A DNA stretch of 64,000 nucleotides from Comamonas sp. B21-038 (GCF_022387135.1 NZ_CP092462.1:5076001-5140000); one strand, 5' to 3'; positions 42,606-53,239 are shown, counted from the stretch's first letter. Notes: generated by a model not told the origin, from the letters alone. A program made the numbers and translations.

Positions 42606-43486
42606 ACCGCGGAAACCGTATGCGCCGCCTGGCGCAATTGCGTGAAAAGCTGCTGGGCCTGCCCGCGTTTGACGACAGCCGGATCACTGACGAGTGGTTC
42701 CGCTCCCACTTCCACTACGCATCCGATGTGGTGGCGCAGTGGCTCAGCCCTGTGATGGATGTGAGCACTGCCCGCCTGCTGCAGTTTGGCTGCGGTGATG
42801 GCATCACCGATCTGGCCCTGGTGCTGCGCCATGGCGCTGCGGCCATCCACGGCGTTGATGTGCGCCAGGAATACGCCAAGCTGCCCCGCATTGCGCAGGA
42901 GCAGTTGGGCCTGCAACGCATTCCGGCCGCGCTGAGTTTTCAGACGATCACCCCCAGCGCGCCGCTGGCGGGCCAGGCGCCGCTCTATGACGGCATCATG
43001 AGCTGGTCGACCTTTGAGCATGTGCAGCGCGACCAGTTGCTGCCCATCCTGAAAGACCTGCTGGCCTGCCTGAAGCCGGGCGGGCATTTCTTCTTGCAGA
43101 TCGAGCCGCTGTTCTACTCCGCCTTTGGCTCGCACCTGCGCCGCTATGACAGCGTTGCCTGGCACCACCTGCTGGTGGACGAGGATGCGCTCTGGAAGGT
43201 GATAGCAGCCTATGACGGTGAACTCAGCCCCGATGAGGTGGACTTTGGCTTTGCCGATTTTGGGCCGGAGGGCTACAAGCGCTTTGTGTTCAAGGAATAC
43301 CAGGAGCTCAACCGCCTGACCGCCGACGAACTCGTAGACCTGGCCAAGGAAGCGGGGTTTACGGTGGCACGCGAAGAGCGCCGCCACTATGAGCCCGAGC
43401 CGGTGCCAGAGGTCTTGTTGGTGCAGTACCCGCGCGAGGTACTGACCAACAACGAGATCTTTTTGCTGCTGCAGCGTCCCGTTTGA
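42602..43486 (+). CDS. Class I SAM-dependent methyltransferase, second copy
   Basis: 294 residues. Motif I RLLQFGCGDGITDLALVLRHG, then IHGVDVRQEYAKL, a motif-IV-like IMSWSTFEHVQRDQLLPILKD and KPGGHFFLQIEPL. It is unrelated in detail to the upstream enzyme, so the two likely modify different positions. It overlaps the previous gene by ATGA and ends at a bidirectional terminator. Confidence 0.82.
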   Translation: MNRGNRMRRLAQLREKLLGLPAFDDSRITDEWFRSHFHYASDVVAQWLSPVMDVSTARLLQFGCGDGITDLALVLRHGAAAIHGVDVRQEYAKLPRIAQEQLGLQRIPAALSFQTITPSAPLAGQAPLYDGIMSWSTFEHVQRDQLLPILKDLLACLKPGGHFFLQIEPLFYSAFGSHLRRYDSVAWHHLLVDEDALWKVIAAYDGELSPDEVDFGFADFGPEGYKRFVFKEYQELNRLTADELVDLAKEAGFTVAREERRHYEPEPVPEVLLVQYPREVLTNNEIFLLLQRPV

Positions 43487-43490
43487 TCAT

Positions 43491-43526
43491 GGGCCGGCAG
43501 CCCGTAGAGCGCGCCGGCCCGTTTTT
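43491..43526. terminator. Terminator between convergent methyltransferase and glycosyltransferase genes
   Basis: GGGCCGGC (43491-43498) pairs with GCCGGCCC (43513-43520), then GTTTTT. The two converging stops are only 42 bases apart. Confidence 0.7.
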
Positions 43527-43528
43527 CG

Positions 43529-45568
43529 TCAGGCGGCGGGCTGGGTGCCTGCCGCAGCCACTGCCTGCTGCAACGGTTCGGAGACACTGGCGCTGTAGCT
43601 CAAACGCTGCATGCGCTGGCCCAGGCCGCTGCGGCTGAAGAGGCGGCGGTTGATCGAGGGCTGGCAGTGCAAAGGGGTGCGCACCAGCCAGCAGGTGTGG
43701 CGCACTTCAAAAGCGGGGTGGAAGTACGGATCGCCCTGGTCCAGGAAATCGCGCCAGCGGCTGGCGAACAATGCCGAATCCTCGGGGTGCGGGTCATAGC
43801 CTTCGGCCTTGCCCCGGGTGATGGATTCATGGTGGATCAAGGTGGCTTGCGGGCAGTACAGCACACGCCAGCCCAGCTGCAAGGTGCGCAGGCACAGGTC
43901 CACATCGCCAAAGCCTACGGCCAGCTTCTCGTCATAGCCGTCGATGGCATCAAACGCGTCCTTGCGCATCAGCAGGCAGGCGGCGGTCACGGCGGATACC
44001 TCGTGCGTACTGACCAGGCGGCCCATGAAGGCGATGTCGACGCGGTCGGGAGGCAGCTTCAAGAACTTGCCATAGTGCTCGGCAATGCCGAAGGCGCCCA
44101 CGCAGACACCGGCGTGCTGGATCGACGTGCGGTCGGGGTAGAGCAGCTGCGCGCCCACCATGCCGACGCTCGGGTCCTGGCACTGCGACAGCATGTGCTC
44201 CAGCCAGCCGCTCTCCAGCGCCTCGATGTCGTTGTTGCAGAACAGGTAGTGGCTGTAGGGGCGGGTCAGCTGGCGCACGGCCCAGTTGTTGATGGCCGAG
44301 AAATTGAAGGGCCCCTGGTAGCGCAGCACGGTGGCAGTGCCCTCCTGCTGCAACTGGGCAAAATAGTCCAGGCTGGCCTGCTCGGTCGAGTCATGGTCGA
44401 TCACGATCAGGTCGTAGGCGGCATGCTGCACGGTGGCGCGGATGCTGTCCACGCACTGGCGCACCAGGCTGCCGTAGTTCTTGGTCGGGATGATGATGGC
44501 CACACGCTGGCCATCGGCGATCTGGTGCTGCGTCTCAAAGAAGTTGAAGGACACGCCGGCGGCCGAGCGCGCCGCGATGCCGCTGCGGTCCAGATGGCGT
44601 TGCAGCACCGCAGTCGAGGTGGCCATCACCTGGGCCATCTTGTCGTGGCCGGCCGAGCCGGTGTGGGTACGCCATTGGTAGAGGAGTTCAGGCAGGTGGA
44701 CGATGCGGCTGGCCGCCTCGCTGACCCTCAGAATCAGATCGTAGTCCTGCGAAATGCCCAGGGACTCGTCAAAGCCGCCCAGGCTGCGCAGCAACGCCGT
44801 GCGAAAGCCCACCATGTGCACGATATAGGGGTGGCTGCGCAGGTATTCGGGCGAGAAGGCCGGGCGATGGAAGTACTGCAGCACCTGCCTGCCATCGGGG
44901 CTGACCAGCACTTCGTCCGAGTACAGCATGTCCGGGTCATCGGCCATCACGCTTTGGGCGACGCGGTAGATGGCCTGGGGCTGGAGCAGGTCGTCATGGT
45001 CCAGCAGCACCACAAAGGGAGAGGTGGCCAGCGCCAGCGCCCGGTTGCTGGCGTGCGATACGCCATGGTTGCGCTCGCCCAGGTGCAGCTTGATACGGGG
45101 CTCCTGCGCGGCCAGTTCTTGCAGCATGCTACGCACATGGGGCTGGGTGGAGGCATCGTCGGCGATGCACAGTTCCCAGTGCGGGTAGATCTGGGCGCGC
45201 ACCGAATCGACCATGGCGGTCAACATGGCCGGGTCGGTGTTGTAGGTGGGCACCAGGATCGAGATGCTGACCGGCTGCGTCAAGCTTGCAATCTCGGCGC
45301 GCAGCACCGGCAGCACCTCGCTGGCCAAGCGCTGCTGGTAGTCCTGCCAGGCATCGGTGGGGGCGACCGGTACAGTCGGGGCATCAGGGTGGCCCAAGGA
45401 CAGCAGCTGGTGCTTGAGCATTGGGGTGCCACCGGTGCGCCAGGCGCGCCAGAGCCGGCGGCTGTTGCTGCCCAGTTGGCGGGGATCGGCGGCCAGCAGG
45501 TACATGCTGCGGGCCAGCTGGCGCAGCTTGTGGGGCAGCTTGCGCAAGGTAGAGAGAGTGGATGACAA
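43529..45568 (-). CDS. Tandem family 2 glycosyltransferase
   Basis: 679 residues with two GT-A/GT2 domains. The first, from about residue 97, has SISILVPTYNTDPAMLTAMV and CIADDASTQ. The second, from about residue 355, has VAIIIPTKNYGSLVRQCVDSI, CNNDIEAL as its DxD-like site, and DVDLCLRTLQLGWRVLYCP. Such two-headed enzymes add two sugars, often rhamnose, in O-antigen chains. TTG start at 45568. A gene of the same minus-strand run, ending 63 bases upstream, encodes a bigger fusion. Confidence 0.85.
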   Translation of the reverse strand: MSSTLSTLRKLPHKLRQLARSMYLLAADPRQLGSNSRRLWRAWRTGGTPMLKHQLLSLGHPDAPTVPVAPTDAWQDYQQRLASEVLPVLRAEIASLTQPVSISILVPTYNTDPAMLTAMVDSVRAQIYPHWELCIADDASTQPHVRSMLQELAAQEPRIKLHLGERNHGVSHASNRALALATSPFVVLLDHDDLLQPQAIYRVAQSVMADDPDMLYSDEVLVSPDGRQVLQYFHRPAFSPEYLRSHPYIVHMVGFRTALLRSLGGFDESLGISQDYDLILRVSEAASRIVHLPELLYQWRTHTGSAGHDKMAQVMATSTAVLQRHLDRSGIAARSAAGVSFNFFETQHQIADGQRVAIIIPTKNYGSLVRQCVDSIRATVQHAAYDLIVIDHDSTEQASLDYFAQLQQEGTATVLRYQGPFNFSAINNWAVRQLTRPYSHYLFCNNDIEALESGWLEHMLSQCQDPSVGMVGAQLLYPDRTSIQHAGVCVGAFGIAEHYGKFLKLPPDRVDIAFMGRLVSTHEVSAVTAACLLMRKDAFDAIDGYDEKLAVGFGDVDLCLRTLQLGWRVLYCPQATLIHHESITRGKAEGYDPHPEDSALFASRWRDFLDQGDPYFHPAFEVRHTCWLVRTPLHCQPSINRRLFSRSGLGQRMQRLSYSASVSEPLQQAVAAAGTQPAA

Positions 45569-45631
45569 GGAGCGGCTCTTGGTTTTTGTAGCAGGGGTGC
45601 TTGATTTGCAAGCACTATCGGGCCATTTTAT

Positions 45632-48600
45632 TTAATGGGGGGATTGGCGCAGGCCCGTCAGGTAATCGTGTCCGTAGCTCCAGGGCTGCAGGTACTGGGC
45701 CTTCAGGTCGACCGCAGCCGCCGGTGCCGGCAGCGGTGGCTGGCCTTCGATGTACTGGCGCTGGCGAATGTCGAGCATCAGTGCCAGCCATTCGTCGGCC
45801 GACGTGCTCCAGGGACGCAGCCAGGTCCAGGGGCGGCCAGCCAGGCGCTCGGGGAAGGCGCCGATATCGGGCGCGATCACCGGCACGCCGGCCTGAAGGC
45901 AGGCGCTCAAGGTGTAGCTATAGGTCTCGGGCCACAGCGCGGGGAACCAGACCACATCGGGCTGCAGGCGCGCCATCAGTGCGGGCAGGTCGGCATCGTC
46001 GTAGGGTCCGTGTATGGTCAGGCTGGCATGGGGCTGGGTGCGCATGCGGCGGTGCGGGTAGCCCAGCAGGTGCAGCTCGACGGGCGCCTGGCTCTTGGCA
46101 GCAGCCAGTGCCACCGCTTCCATCACATCGCCTCCCTTGGCCAGGCTGACGCCGCCGAGGATGAAAACGCGCAGATGCGCATGGGGCGCCAGCGGTTGTC
46201 CCTTGGGTACGGGCAGCGTCGCTGCATCGGGGATGTCATGGTGGGTGACATAGCGCACCGGCGCATCGGGGAAGTAATGGTGCATGCGCAGCGCGGCATC
46301 CTTGCTCGGGGCCAGCACATAGCGCGCCTGGTTCAGGAAAAGGCGGTGCCGCATACGCCAGGCATCGATGTACTCGCCAGTGGGCGCGGGCTCGGCCCCC
46401 GAACATTGTGGGCACTGGGCCACACCCAGCGCCGCATAGTGCGCATTGTGCGTGGGCTCCATCAGGTTGATCTGCGGGCAGATGGCGTAGTAATCGTGCG
46501 CGGTGAAGTCATAGCGCACGCCCAGCAGCTCGGGCAGGCGCATCACTTCCAGGTTCAGGCCCATCAGGTGGTGAAAGTGGATATGGCTCACGCCCAGCTC
46601 GCGCAGTAGCGCTACCAGCGCTTCCGATTGCGTAGGCCAGTGGAACTCCTCATCATAGCCCTCGGCCGCATCCAGCCACTGCAGGCGGATGTAGTTGTCT
46701 TCCAGCGGGGTCAGGGCCAGCGATACCGCGCGGTCACGCAGGCTGTGGGCCAGCTCCTTGACATGGCGCAGGGTGCCGCCGCCGGCGTTGTGCAACACCA
46801 TCAGGATGCGCGGCAGCGGGTGCTGGCGCAGGCGGGCCTTGTCGATGGCATTGCGCGCGGCCTGGGCCGGGTTGGCTTTCAAGTGGGCTTGCACCAGGCT
46901 GTCGTAAGCGGGGTGCAGCTGCAGCAGGGTCTGGTAGGCGGCCTGCTCGCGCGGCGTCTTGCTGTCGCCGAAGCTGACGCCGCCGGTGTGCAGCACCACG
47001 CTGTCCAGCGCCAGCAGGTGGCGCCAGCCCAGGTCATGGGCGCGCATGCAGAAGTCGTTTTCTTCACCGTAGCCCTTGCCGAAATGCTCCACATCAAACA
47101 GGCCGGTCTGGGCCAGGCAGTCGCGGCGGATGTACATGCAAAAGCCGACGCCGGTGGGCACCTCGACCGTCTGCCCGGCATTGGCGCTGGCGGCCAGGTG
47201 GTTCAGGCGCAGCAGGTCGGCATCCACGGGCAGCGCATTCTTTTCGCAAAAGCGCGGGTAGCTGCAGATCGTCGCGTTGTTGGACAGCGGCGTGACGCTG
47301 CCCACATCTTCTGCGCTGTAGGCCGCCCGGTGCAGGCGGTCCAGCCATTCGTGGGACACCTCCGTGTCGCTGTTGAGCAGCAGCACATCGTGGCTGGGGT
47401 TCAGCGCCATGCCCCGGTTGACGGTGGCCACAAAGCCCAGGTTGCTGTCGTTTTCCAGCAGATGCACGCGGCTGTCCTGCTGCGCCAGTTCGCGCAGCCA
47501 GGCGGTCAGCTCCGGCTCTGGGCTGGCATCATTGATCACCACCAACTGGCTGTTGGTTTGCGTCGCCGCCTGCAGCACCGACTGCAGACAGCGCTGCGTA
47601 TCGCCCAAGCCCCGGTACACCGGGACGATGATGTCAACCATGGTCGCGGGCTGGGCTGCTGCCAGCGGGCGCACGGGTTCGGCCAGCGTTTCAGAGGGAC
47701 TTGCTTCCTCGACCACGATGGCGGGCACCGCCTCATCCTGCGTCTCAGCGCTCACCTCCGCTGCATCGAATGCCTCCACTGCTTGCACAGGCTCGGGCTC
47801 GGGCACATGCACGACGGCCGGGGCGGGCGCAGGCCGGCCGCGCAGCCGGGCCTTGGCGCTGGCCAGTTTCTGGCCGACGCGGTAGGCCTCCGAGGCCTCG
47901 ATATTGCTCAGATGGGTTTGCAGATTGTTGATATGCGTCTGCTGGCCCTGGATGTGCTCCTGCTGCTGGGCAATGGCTTCTTCCAGGTTTTGGCGCTGGT
48001 CCTGCATATGGGCCTGCAACTGGCGCAGCTGCGTGTGGGCATCGGCCTGGGCCTGCTGCGCGCGCAACACCTCGGTATCCGCATGGCGGATGCGGGCCTG
48101 CAGTTCCTGGGCGCTATCGGCCAGCGCCGCATAGTCGGCGGACATGGGCCAGCCCAGGCTGACTTCGAGCACCGCACCTTCCGTCTGCAAGCAGTCCTGC
48201 AGCAGCGCTGGCGCAATCGGCAGGTGCAGGTGCGGGTCGTCGCCGGTCAGCAACAGCAAGGTGCTGCCCGGCGCGGTGGCGGGGGCCGGCTGCCAGCTGA
48301 TCTGGCTGTGCGGCACTTGAGCCAGCGCTTCGGGCTGTTCTGCCTGCCAGCGCCAGCGCAGCACGCCGCTGGCGTCATACAGGCGCACCGCGTGCAGGTG
48401 CAAAAAGCCGGGGCGGTCGGCCGGGTCCCAGCGCAAGCTGGGCTGGGCGCCTTCAAAGCGAGGCAGCGCAAAGCGAATGTTCTGCTGCAGCGCGCCGATC
48501 TGGCCCTTGGCAATCAGCTTGTGCGACTCGCTGAACTGGCCGGCATCGGCCCAGTACAGGTTGGTGGTGAAGCTGGCATGTGCGGTGTTGGCCTCGCTCT

Positions 48601-49327
48601 CGATCGCTAGCAGTGCATGGGCCTGGGCGGCGGCGGCATCGCTGCTGGGGCGGATGCTGCAGATGAACTGGTAGGCCAGCGCATCGGGCTGGGCCAGCAG
48701 GTAGCGCATCACCGCGGGTGGCAGGCTGTCGGCGGTGGTGCGGGCAAACTCGGATTCGTCGAGCGGGCGATCGACGGTCTCCAGCGATTGCACGCTCCAC
48801 TGGCCCTCTTTCATCAGCCGCAGCAGCGACTGGCGCGTGAAAAAGCGCAGATGCGTGCGGTCGAGCAGGCCTTCCTCGCGGTAGCGCAGTTCGCCCTGCA
48901 TCAGCTCCATGACCAAGCCGCAATAACCGGCATTGGGGATGGAGACCAGGATTTCACCGTTTTCTGCCAGCAGATCACGGCAGTCGGCCAGCAATTGCTC
49001 TGGTTGGCGCAGATGCTCAAGGACATCCGCGCAAACGATATAGTCATACTGACGCCGCGTAAAAGCCTCAGCCAGGTTGATCTGTTCCAGATCCGCCACA
49101 GCGAGATCGCGATAATACGGCCTGGCGAGCGCGGCCTCTTCGGCACTGAACGTCACCCCATCCAGGATGCAGGCCTTGTGCTGCTGCAGGTACTGGCCCA
49201 GCACGCCTGGGCCGCAGCCCAGATCGAGCACACGGGCGCCCGGCTGTATCTTGTTCGCCAGCACGGACAGCGAGCTGCGTTGCTGGAGATCGATGTGGCG
49301 GGTGTAGACGTGGTGTTCGCGGGTCAT
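45632..49327 (-). CDS. Giant fusion: class I methyltransferase, coiled coil, GT2 and GT4-like glycosyltransferases
   Basis: 1231 residues from the ATG at 49327; a frame to 49402 would overlap the divergent gene. Residues 1-220: Methyltransf_23-like (ARVLDLGCGPGVLGQYL, YIVCADVLEHLRQPEQLL). Residues about 250-390 are beta-rich and of unknown fold. Residues 400-480: Gln-rich coiled coil. Residues 560-800: GT2 (VDIIVPVYRGLGDTQRCLQS, DVLLLNSDTEVS, GYGEENDFCMRAHDLGW). Residues 840-1231: GT-B glycosyltransferase (ILMVLHNAGGGTLRHVKELA, GGVSLAKGGDVMEA, GVPVIAPDIGAFPERL). One chain could therefore extend and methylate a glycan. The order of action is inferred. Confidence 0.87.
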   Translation of the reverse strand: MTREHHVYTRHIDLQQRSSLSVLANKIQPGARVLDLGCGPGVLGQYLQQHKACILDGVTFSAEEAALARPYYRDLAVADLEQINLAEAFTRRQYDYIVCADVLEHLRQPEQLLADCRDLLAENGEILVSIPNAGYCGLVMELMQGELRYREEGLLDRTHLRFFTRQSLLRLMKEGQWSVQSLETVDRPLDESEFARTTADSLPPAVMRYLLAQPDALAYQFICSIRPSSDAAAAQAHALLAIESEANTAHASFTTNLYWADAGQFSESHKLIAKGQIGALQQNIRFALPRFEGAQPSLRWDPADRPGFLHLHAVRLYDASGVLRWRWQAEQPEALAQVPHSQISWQPAPATAPGSTLLLLTGDDPHLHLPIAPALLQDCLQTEGAVLEVSLGWPMSADYAALADSAQELQARIRHADTEVLRAQQAQADAHTQLRQLQAHMQDQRQNLEEAIAQQQEHIQGQQTHINNLQTHLSNIEASEAYRVGQKLASAKARLRGRPAPAPAVVHVPEPEPVQAVEAFDAAEVSAETQDEAVPAIVVEEASPSETLAEPVRPLAAAQPATMVDIIVPVYRGLGDTQRCLQSVLQAATQTNSQLVVINDASPEPELTAWLRELAQQDSRVHLLENDSNLGFVATVNRGMALNPSHDVLLLNSDTEVSHEWLDRLHRAAYSAEDVGSVTPLSNNATICSYPRFCEKNALPVDADLLRLNHLAASANAGQTVEVPTGVGFCMYIRRDCLAQTGLFDVEHFGKGYGEENDFCMRAHDLGWRHLLALDSVVLHTGGVSFGDSKTPREQAAYQTLLQLHPAYDSLVQAHLKANPAQAARNAIDKARLRQHPLPRILMVLHNAGGGTLRHVKELAHSLRDRAVSLALTPLEDNYIRLQWLDAAEGYDEEFHWPTQSEALVALLRELGVSHIHFHHLMGLNLEVMRLPELLGVRYDFTAHDYYAICPQINLMEPTHNAHYAALGVAQCPQCSGAEPAPTGEYIDAWRMRHRLFLNQARYVLAPSKDAALRMHHYFPDAPVRYVTHHDIPDAATLPVPKGQPLAPHAHLRVFILGGVSLAKGGDVMEAVALAAAKSQAPVELHLLGYPHRRMRTQPHASLTIHGPYDDADLPALMARLQPDVVWFPALWPETYSYTLSACLQAGVPVIAPDIGAFPERLAGRPWTWLRPWSTSADEWLALMLDIRQRQYIEGQPPLPAPAAAVDLKAQYLQPWSYGHDYLTGLRQSPH

Positions 49328-49387
49328 GGATATGGGAATGGATAGGAATTCTGCCGGGATAGGCCTGCACAGGCAGGTGAACAATGA

Positions 49388-50314
49388 ATGACTGACAAGC
49401 AAAATCGTGTGGCAATTCTATTGTCTACATTCAATGGCGAACGGTTTCTGCCTGCGCAGCTTGATTCCCTGCTGGCGCAGAGCCATGCAGGTTGCGATAT
49501 CTGGGTGCGCGACGATGGCTCGAGCGACCAGAGCCTGGCCATTGTCCGGCGCTATGCCAGCATCCATCCGAACATCCATTGCCAGGCAGGGCCAAACCTT
49601 GGTTTTGTAGCTAGTTTTTACGAATTATTGCAAAACGTGGGCGCGGGCTATGATTTCTATTTTTTCTGCGACCAGGACGATGTCTGGCTGCCCAGCAAGG
49701 TGAGCCGCGCGTTGGCGCTGTTGAACGCCGAGCAGGGCGCGGCACTGTACTGCTCGCGCACCCAGTATGTGGACCGTGAGCTGCAGCCCATCGGCCCCTC
49801 GCCCGATTATGACCGCAGCGCCATCGGCTGGGGCAATGCGCTGGTGCAGAACATTGCGACCGGTTGCACGATAGCCCTCAACAGTGCGGCGCGCGAGCGC
49901 CTGCTGTCGCAGCGCCCGGGCTTTTGCCTGGCGCACGACTGGTGGGCCTACCTGGTGGTATCGGCCTTTGGCCGGGTGGTGTTCGACAGCGAGAGCCACA
50001 TCCTCTACCGCCAGCATGGCAGCAACACCATCGGCATGCAAAAGCAGGGCCTGGCCGGCCAATGGGCGCGCGTACAGCGCTTTTGGCGCCGGCTGCGTCA
50101 GGCAGGGCCCGGCTGGATCGACCAACTGAGCGAGTTTGACCGGTTGCATGGCACCAGCCTGCCCGATGCCCAACGCCGCCAGCTGCGCATGCTGATCCGC
50201 TCGCGCAGCAGCTGGATCACCGCGCTGCGCGCCTCCGTCCAGCACTATTACTGGCGCATGAGTGCAGTCGACACGCTGATCCTGCGCGTGCTGCTCGCGC
50301 TGCGTCTGTACTGA
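49388..50314 (+). CDS. Family 2 glycosyltransferase, rhamnosyltransferase-like
   Basis: 308 residues. VAILLSTFNGERFLPAQLDSL at the start, WVRDDGSSDQSL, and the acceptor-site DQDDVWLPSKV are typical of RfbN/WbbL-like alpha-rhamnosyltransferases. With rmlBDAC in the same window, dTDP-rhamnose is a likely donor. It is divergent from the 1231-residue fusion with a 60-base promoter gap. Confidence 0.85.
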   Translation: MTDKQNRVAILLSTFNGERFLPAQLDSLLAQSHAGCDIWVRDDGSSDQSLAIVRRYASIHPNIHCQAGPNLGFVASFYELLQNVGAGYDFYFFCDQDDVWLPSKVSRALALLNAEQGAALYCSRTQYVDRELQPIGPSPDYDRSAIGWGNALVQNIATGCTIALNSAARERLLSQRPGFCLAHDWWAYLVVSAFGRVVFDSESHILYRQHGSNTIGMQKQGLAGQWARVQRFWRRLRQAGPGWIDQLSEFDRLHGTSLPDAQRRQLRMLIRSRSSWITALRASVQHYYWRMSAVDTLILRVLLALRLY

Positions 50315-50380
50315 GGCGCGCTGTTACACGTGGACGGCGGGCAGATTTCTGGGCTGACCGCTGATGGATAATGCCCGCTG

Positions 50381-51172
50381 ATGTCCGCCAGCCCCACCTC
50401 TCCACTCCCGCCCATCGCCTTGTCCGTGGTCAGCCATGGCCATGGCACGATGGTGCAGCAGCTGCTCGATGCCTTGGCTGTGCATGGCGCGGGCGGCGCC
50501 GGTGTCAGCCGTGTGGTGCTGACCTTGAACCTGCCCGAGCCTGCGCCCGTGGCGCCTGCCGGCGGCTGGCCCTTTGTGCTGGAGCTGCGCCACAACACGG
50601 TGCCGCAAGGTTTTTCCGCCAACCACAATGCCGCCTTGGCTGGCGCGGCCGAGCCATTGGTCTGCGTGCTCAACCCCGATGTGGACCTGCGCGGCGGCAA
50701 TCCCTTTCCGGCCCTGGTGCGCGCGCTGCAGCGCCAAGGCGTGGGCCTGGCCTACCCGATGCAGGTGGATGAACATGGCCAGCTGCAGGACAGCGAGCGG
50801 GAGCTGCCCACCCCCTGGTCCTTGCTGCGCCGCTATGCAGTCAAACGGCGGGAGACCCGCGCCGAGTGGGTCAATGGCGCGATGTGGCTGCTACCTACCG
50901 CAGTCTGGCAGGGCATTGGCGGGCTCAATACCGCGTACTTCATGTACTGCGAGGATGTGGAGCTCTGCCTGCGCCTGCGCCTTGCGGGCTGGACCTTGGC
51001 GCGCGCGGATTGTGTGGTGGGCCATGCCGGCCAGCGGGCCAGCCACCGCCGGGCCCGCCATGCTTTGTGGCATATTCGCAGCTTGCTGCGGCTGTGGGCC
51101 TCGGCAGTTTTCTGGCGCGCCCGGGCCTTGCTCCGGCGTACTCCCACCGCAGCACTCACGATGACCGAATAA
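50381..51172 (+). CDS. Family 2 glycosyltransferase
   Basis: 263 residues. IALSVVSHGHGTMVQQLLDAL, NTVPQGFSANHNAALAG, VCVLNPDVDLRGGNP (the DxD site) and FMYCEDVELCLRLRLAGW form a compact GT2 enzyme close to rhamnosyltransferases. The stop codon shares a base with the ATG of the next gene (TAATG), so expression is coupled to the initiating transferase. Confidence 0.83.
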   Translation: MSASPTSPLPPIALSVVSHGHGTMVQQLLDALAVHGAGGAGVSRVVLTLNLPEPAPVAPAGGWPFVLELRHNTVPQGFSANHNAALAGAAEPLVCVLNPDVDLRGGNPFPALVRALQRQGVGLAYPMQVDEHGQLQDSERELPTPWSLLRRYAVKRRETRAEWVNGAMWLLPTAVWQGIGGLNTAYFMYCEDVELCLRLRLAGWTLARADCVVGHAGQRASHRRARHALWHIRSLLRLWASAVFWRARALLRRTPTAALTMTE

Positions 51173-52272
51173 TGATTTTCCTGGCAGTGGTCGCTTTTCT
51201 CTGTACGCTGATTGGCGCGGGTTTCATCGTGCGCCGCATGCGCGGCCACGCCAAACGCTATGGCAAGGATTTGCCTCAGCGCTTCCACGTCGGCCACATT
51301 CCGCGCCTGGGCGGTCTGGCCATGTTCAGCAGCCTGGTGCTGACGGTCGGCGTCGCCGGGGTGCAGAACTGGTGGGGCTACTACGGCAATGCATTGCACT
51401 GGAACCAGTGGGTGCTCTACTTCTTCATGGCCATGCTGCCCGCCGTGGCGGGCGGCATTGCCGAGGACATGACCCAGCGCATGACCGTGCGCTACCGCCT
51501 GATCCTGACCTTGCTGACCGGCTTGCTGGCCGTCTACCTGCTGGGCATGACGGTGCCGCGCATGGGCCTGGTCTGGATGGACGCGGCACTGAGTGCCGCG
51601 CCTTGGCTGGGCATGGCACTGGCCGTGCTGGCGATTGCGGGCCTGCCGCATGCCTTCAACATCATCGATGGCTACAACGGGCTGGCCGGCATGGTGGCGG
51701 TCATCATCTGCGCGGCGCTCACCCATGTGGCGCTGCAGCTGGGCGACCGGGAGCTGGCCGCCATCCTGGTGATCACCGCAGCGGCCACCCTGGGTTTCAT
51801 GTTCTGGAACTACCCCATGGGCCAGCTGTTTGCCGGTGATGGCGGCGCCTATGTCTGGGGCATCGTGATCGCCTTTTGCAGCATCACCCTGGTGCAGCGC
51901 CACCCCATCGTCTCACCCTGGTTCCCGATGCTGCTGCTCATCTATCCGGTCTGGGAGACGATGTTCTCCATCTACCGCAAGCTCGCGCGGGGGGACTCGC
52001 CGGGCATGGCCGATGCGCTGCACCTGCACCAGCTGATCTACCGCCGTATCGTGCGCAGCGTGCTCGATGAAAATGCCGCGCGCCGCATGCTGCGGCGCAA
52101 TAACCGGACGGCTCCGTATTTGTGGGCGTTCACTTTGCTCACCGTGGTGCCGGCGGTCCTGTTCTGGCGCAACACCTATATCCTGATTGGTTTCTGCGCG
52201 CTGTTCTGTGTCTCCTACGTCGCTGCCTATCTGGTGATCGTGCGCTTCAAGCTGCCGGGCTGGATTCGCTGA
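51172..52272 (+). CDS. WecA/MraY-family undecaprenyl-phosphate glycosyl-1-phosphate transferase
   Basis: 366 residues, about eleven membrane spans. Family motifs: PRLGGLAMF near residue 45, GIAEDMTQRM as the Asp-rich loop, HAFNIIDGYNGLAGM near residue 160, FAGDGGAYVWG near 225, and the cytoplasmic HLHQLIYRR near 285. These enzymes move a sugar 1-phosphate, usually GlcNAc or a deoxysugar, onto undecaprenyl phosphate, starting O-antigen or capsule synthesis. It is the only initiating transferase in the window, which fits a glycan cluster with ABC export. Confidence 0.9.
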   Translation: MIFLAVVAFLCTLIGAGFIVRRMRGHAKRYGKDLPQRFHVGHIPRLGGLAMFSSLVLTVGVAGVQNWWGYYGNALHWNQWVLYFFMAMLPAVAGGIAEDMTQRMTVRYRLILTLLTGLLAVYLLGMTVPRMGLVWMDAALSAAPWLGMALAVLAIAGLPHAFNIIDGYNGLAGMVAVIICAALTHVALQLGDRELAAILVITAAATLGFMFWNYPMGQLFAGDGGAYVWGIVIAFCSITLVQRHPIVSPWFPMLLLIYPVWETMFSIYRKLARGDSPGMADALHLHQLIYRRIVRSVLDENAARRMLRRNNRTAPYLWAFTLLTVVPAVLFWRNTYILIGFCALFCVSYVAAYLVIVRFKLPGWIR

Positions 52273-52333
52273 TCAGCAGGCAGGCGGCACTTTGGGGCAC
52301 AATGCGCGTTTTGCATCTTCTCCGCTGCTGTAA

Positions 52334-53239
<906 letters not shown>

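Noticed and set aside
43667-45565. 632-residue plus-strand open frame opposite the tandem glycosyltransferase
   Set aside because: The GT2 motifs are on the minus strand; this frame is a shadow.
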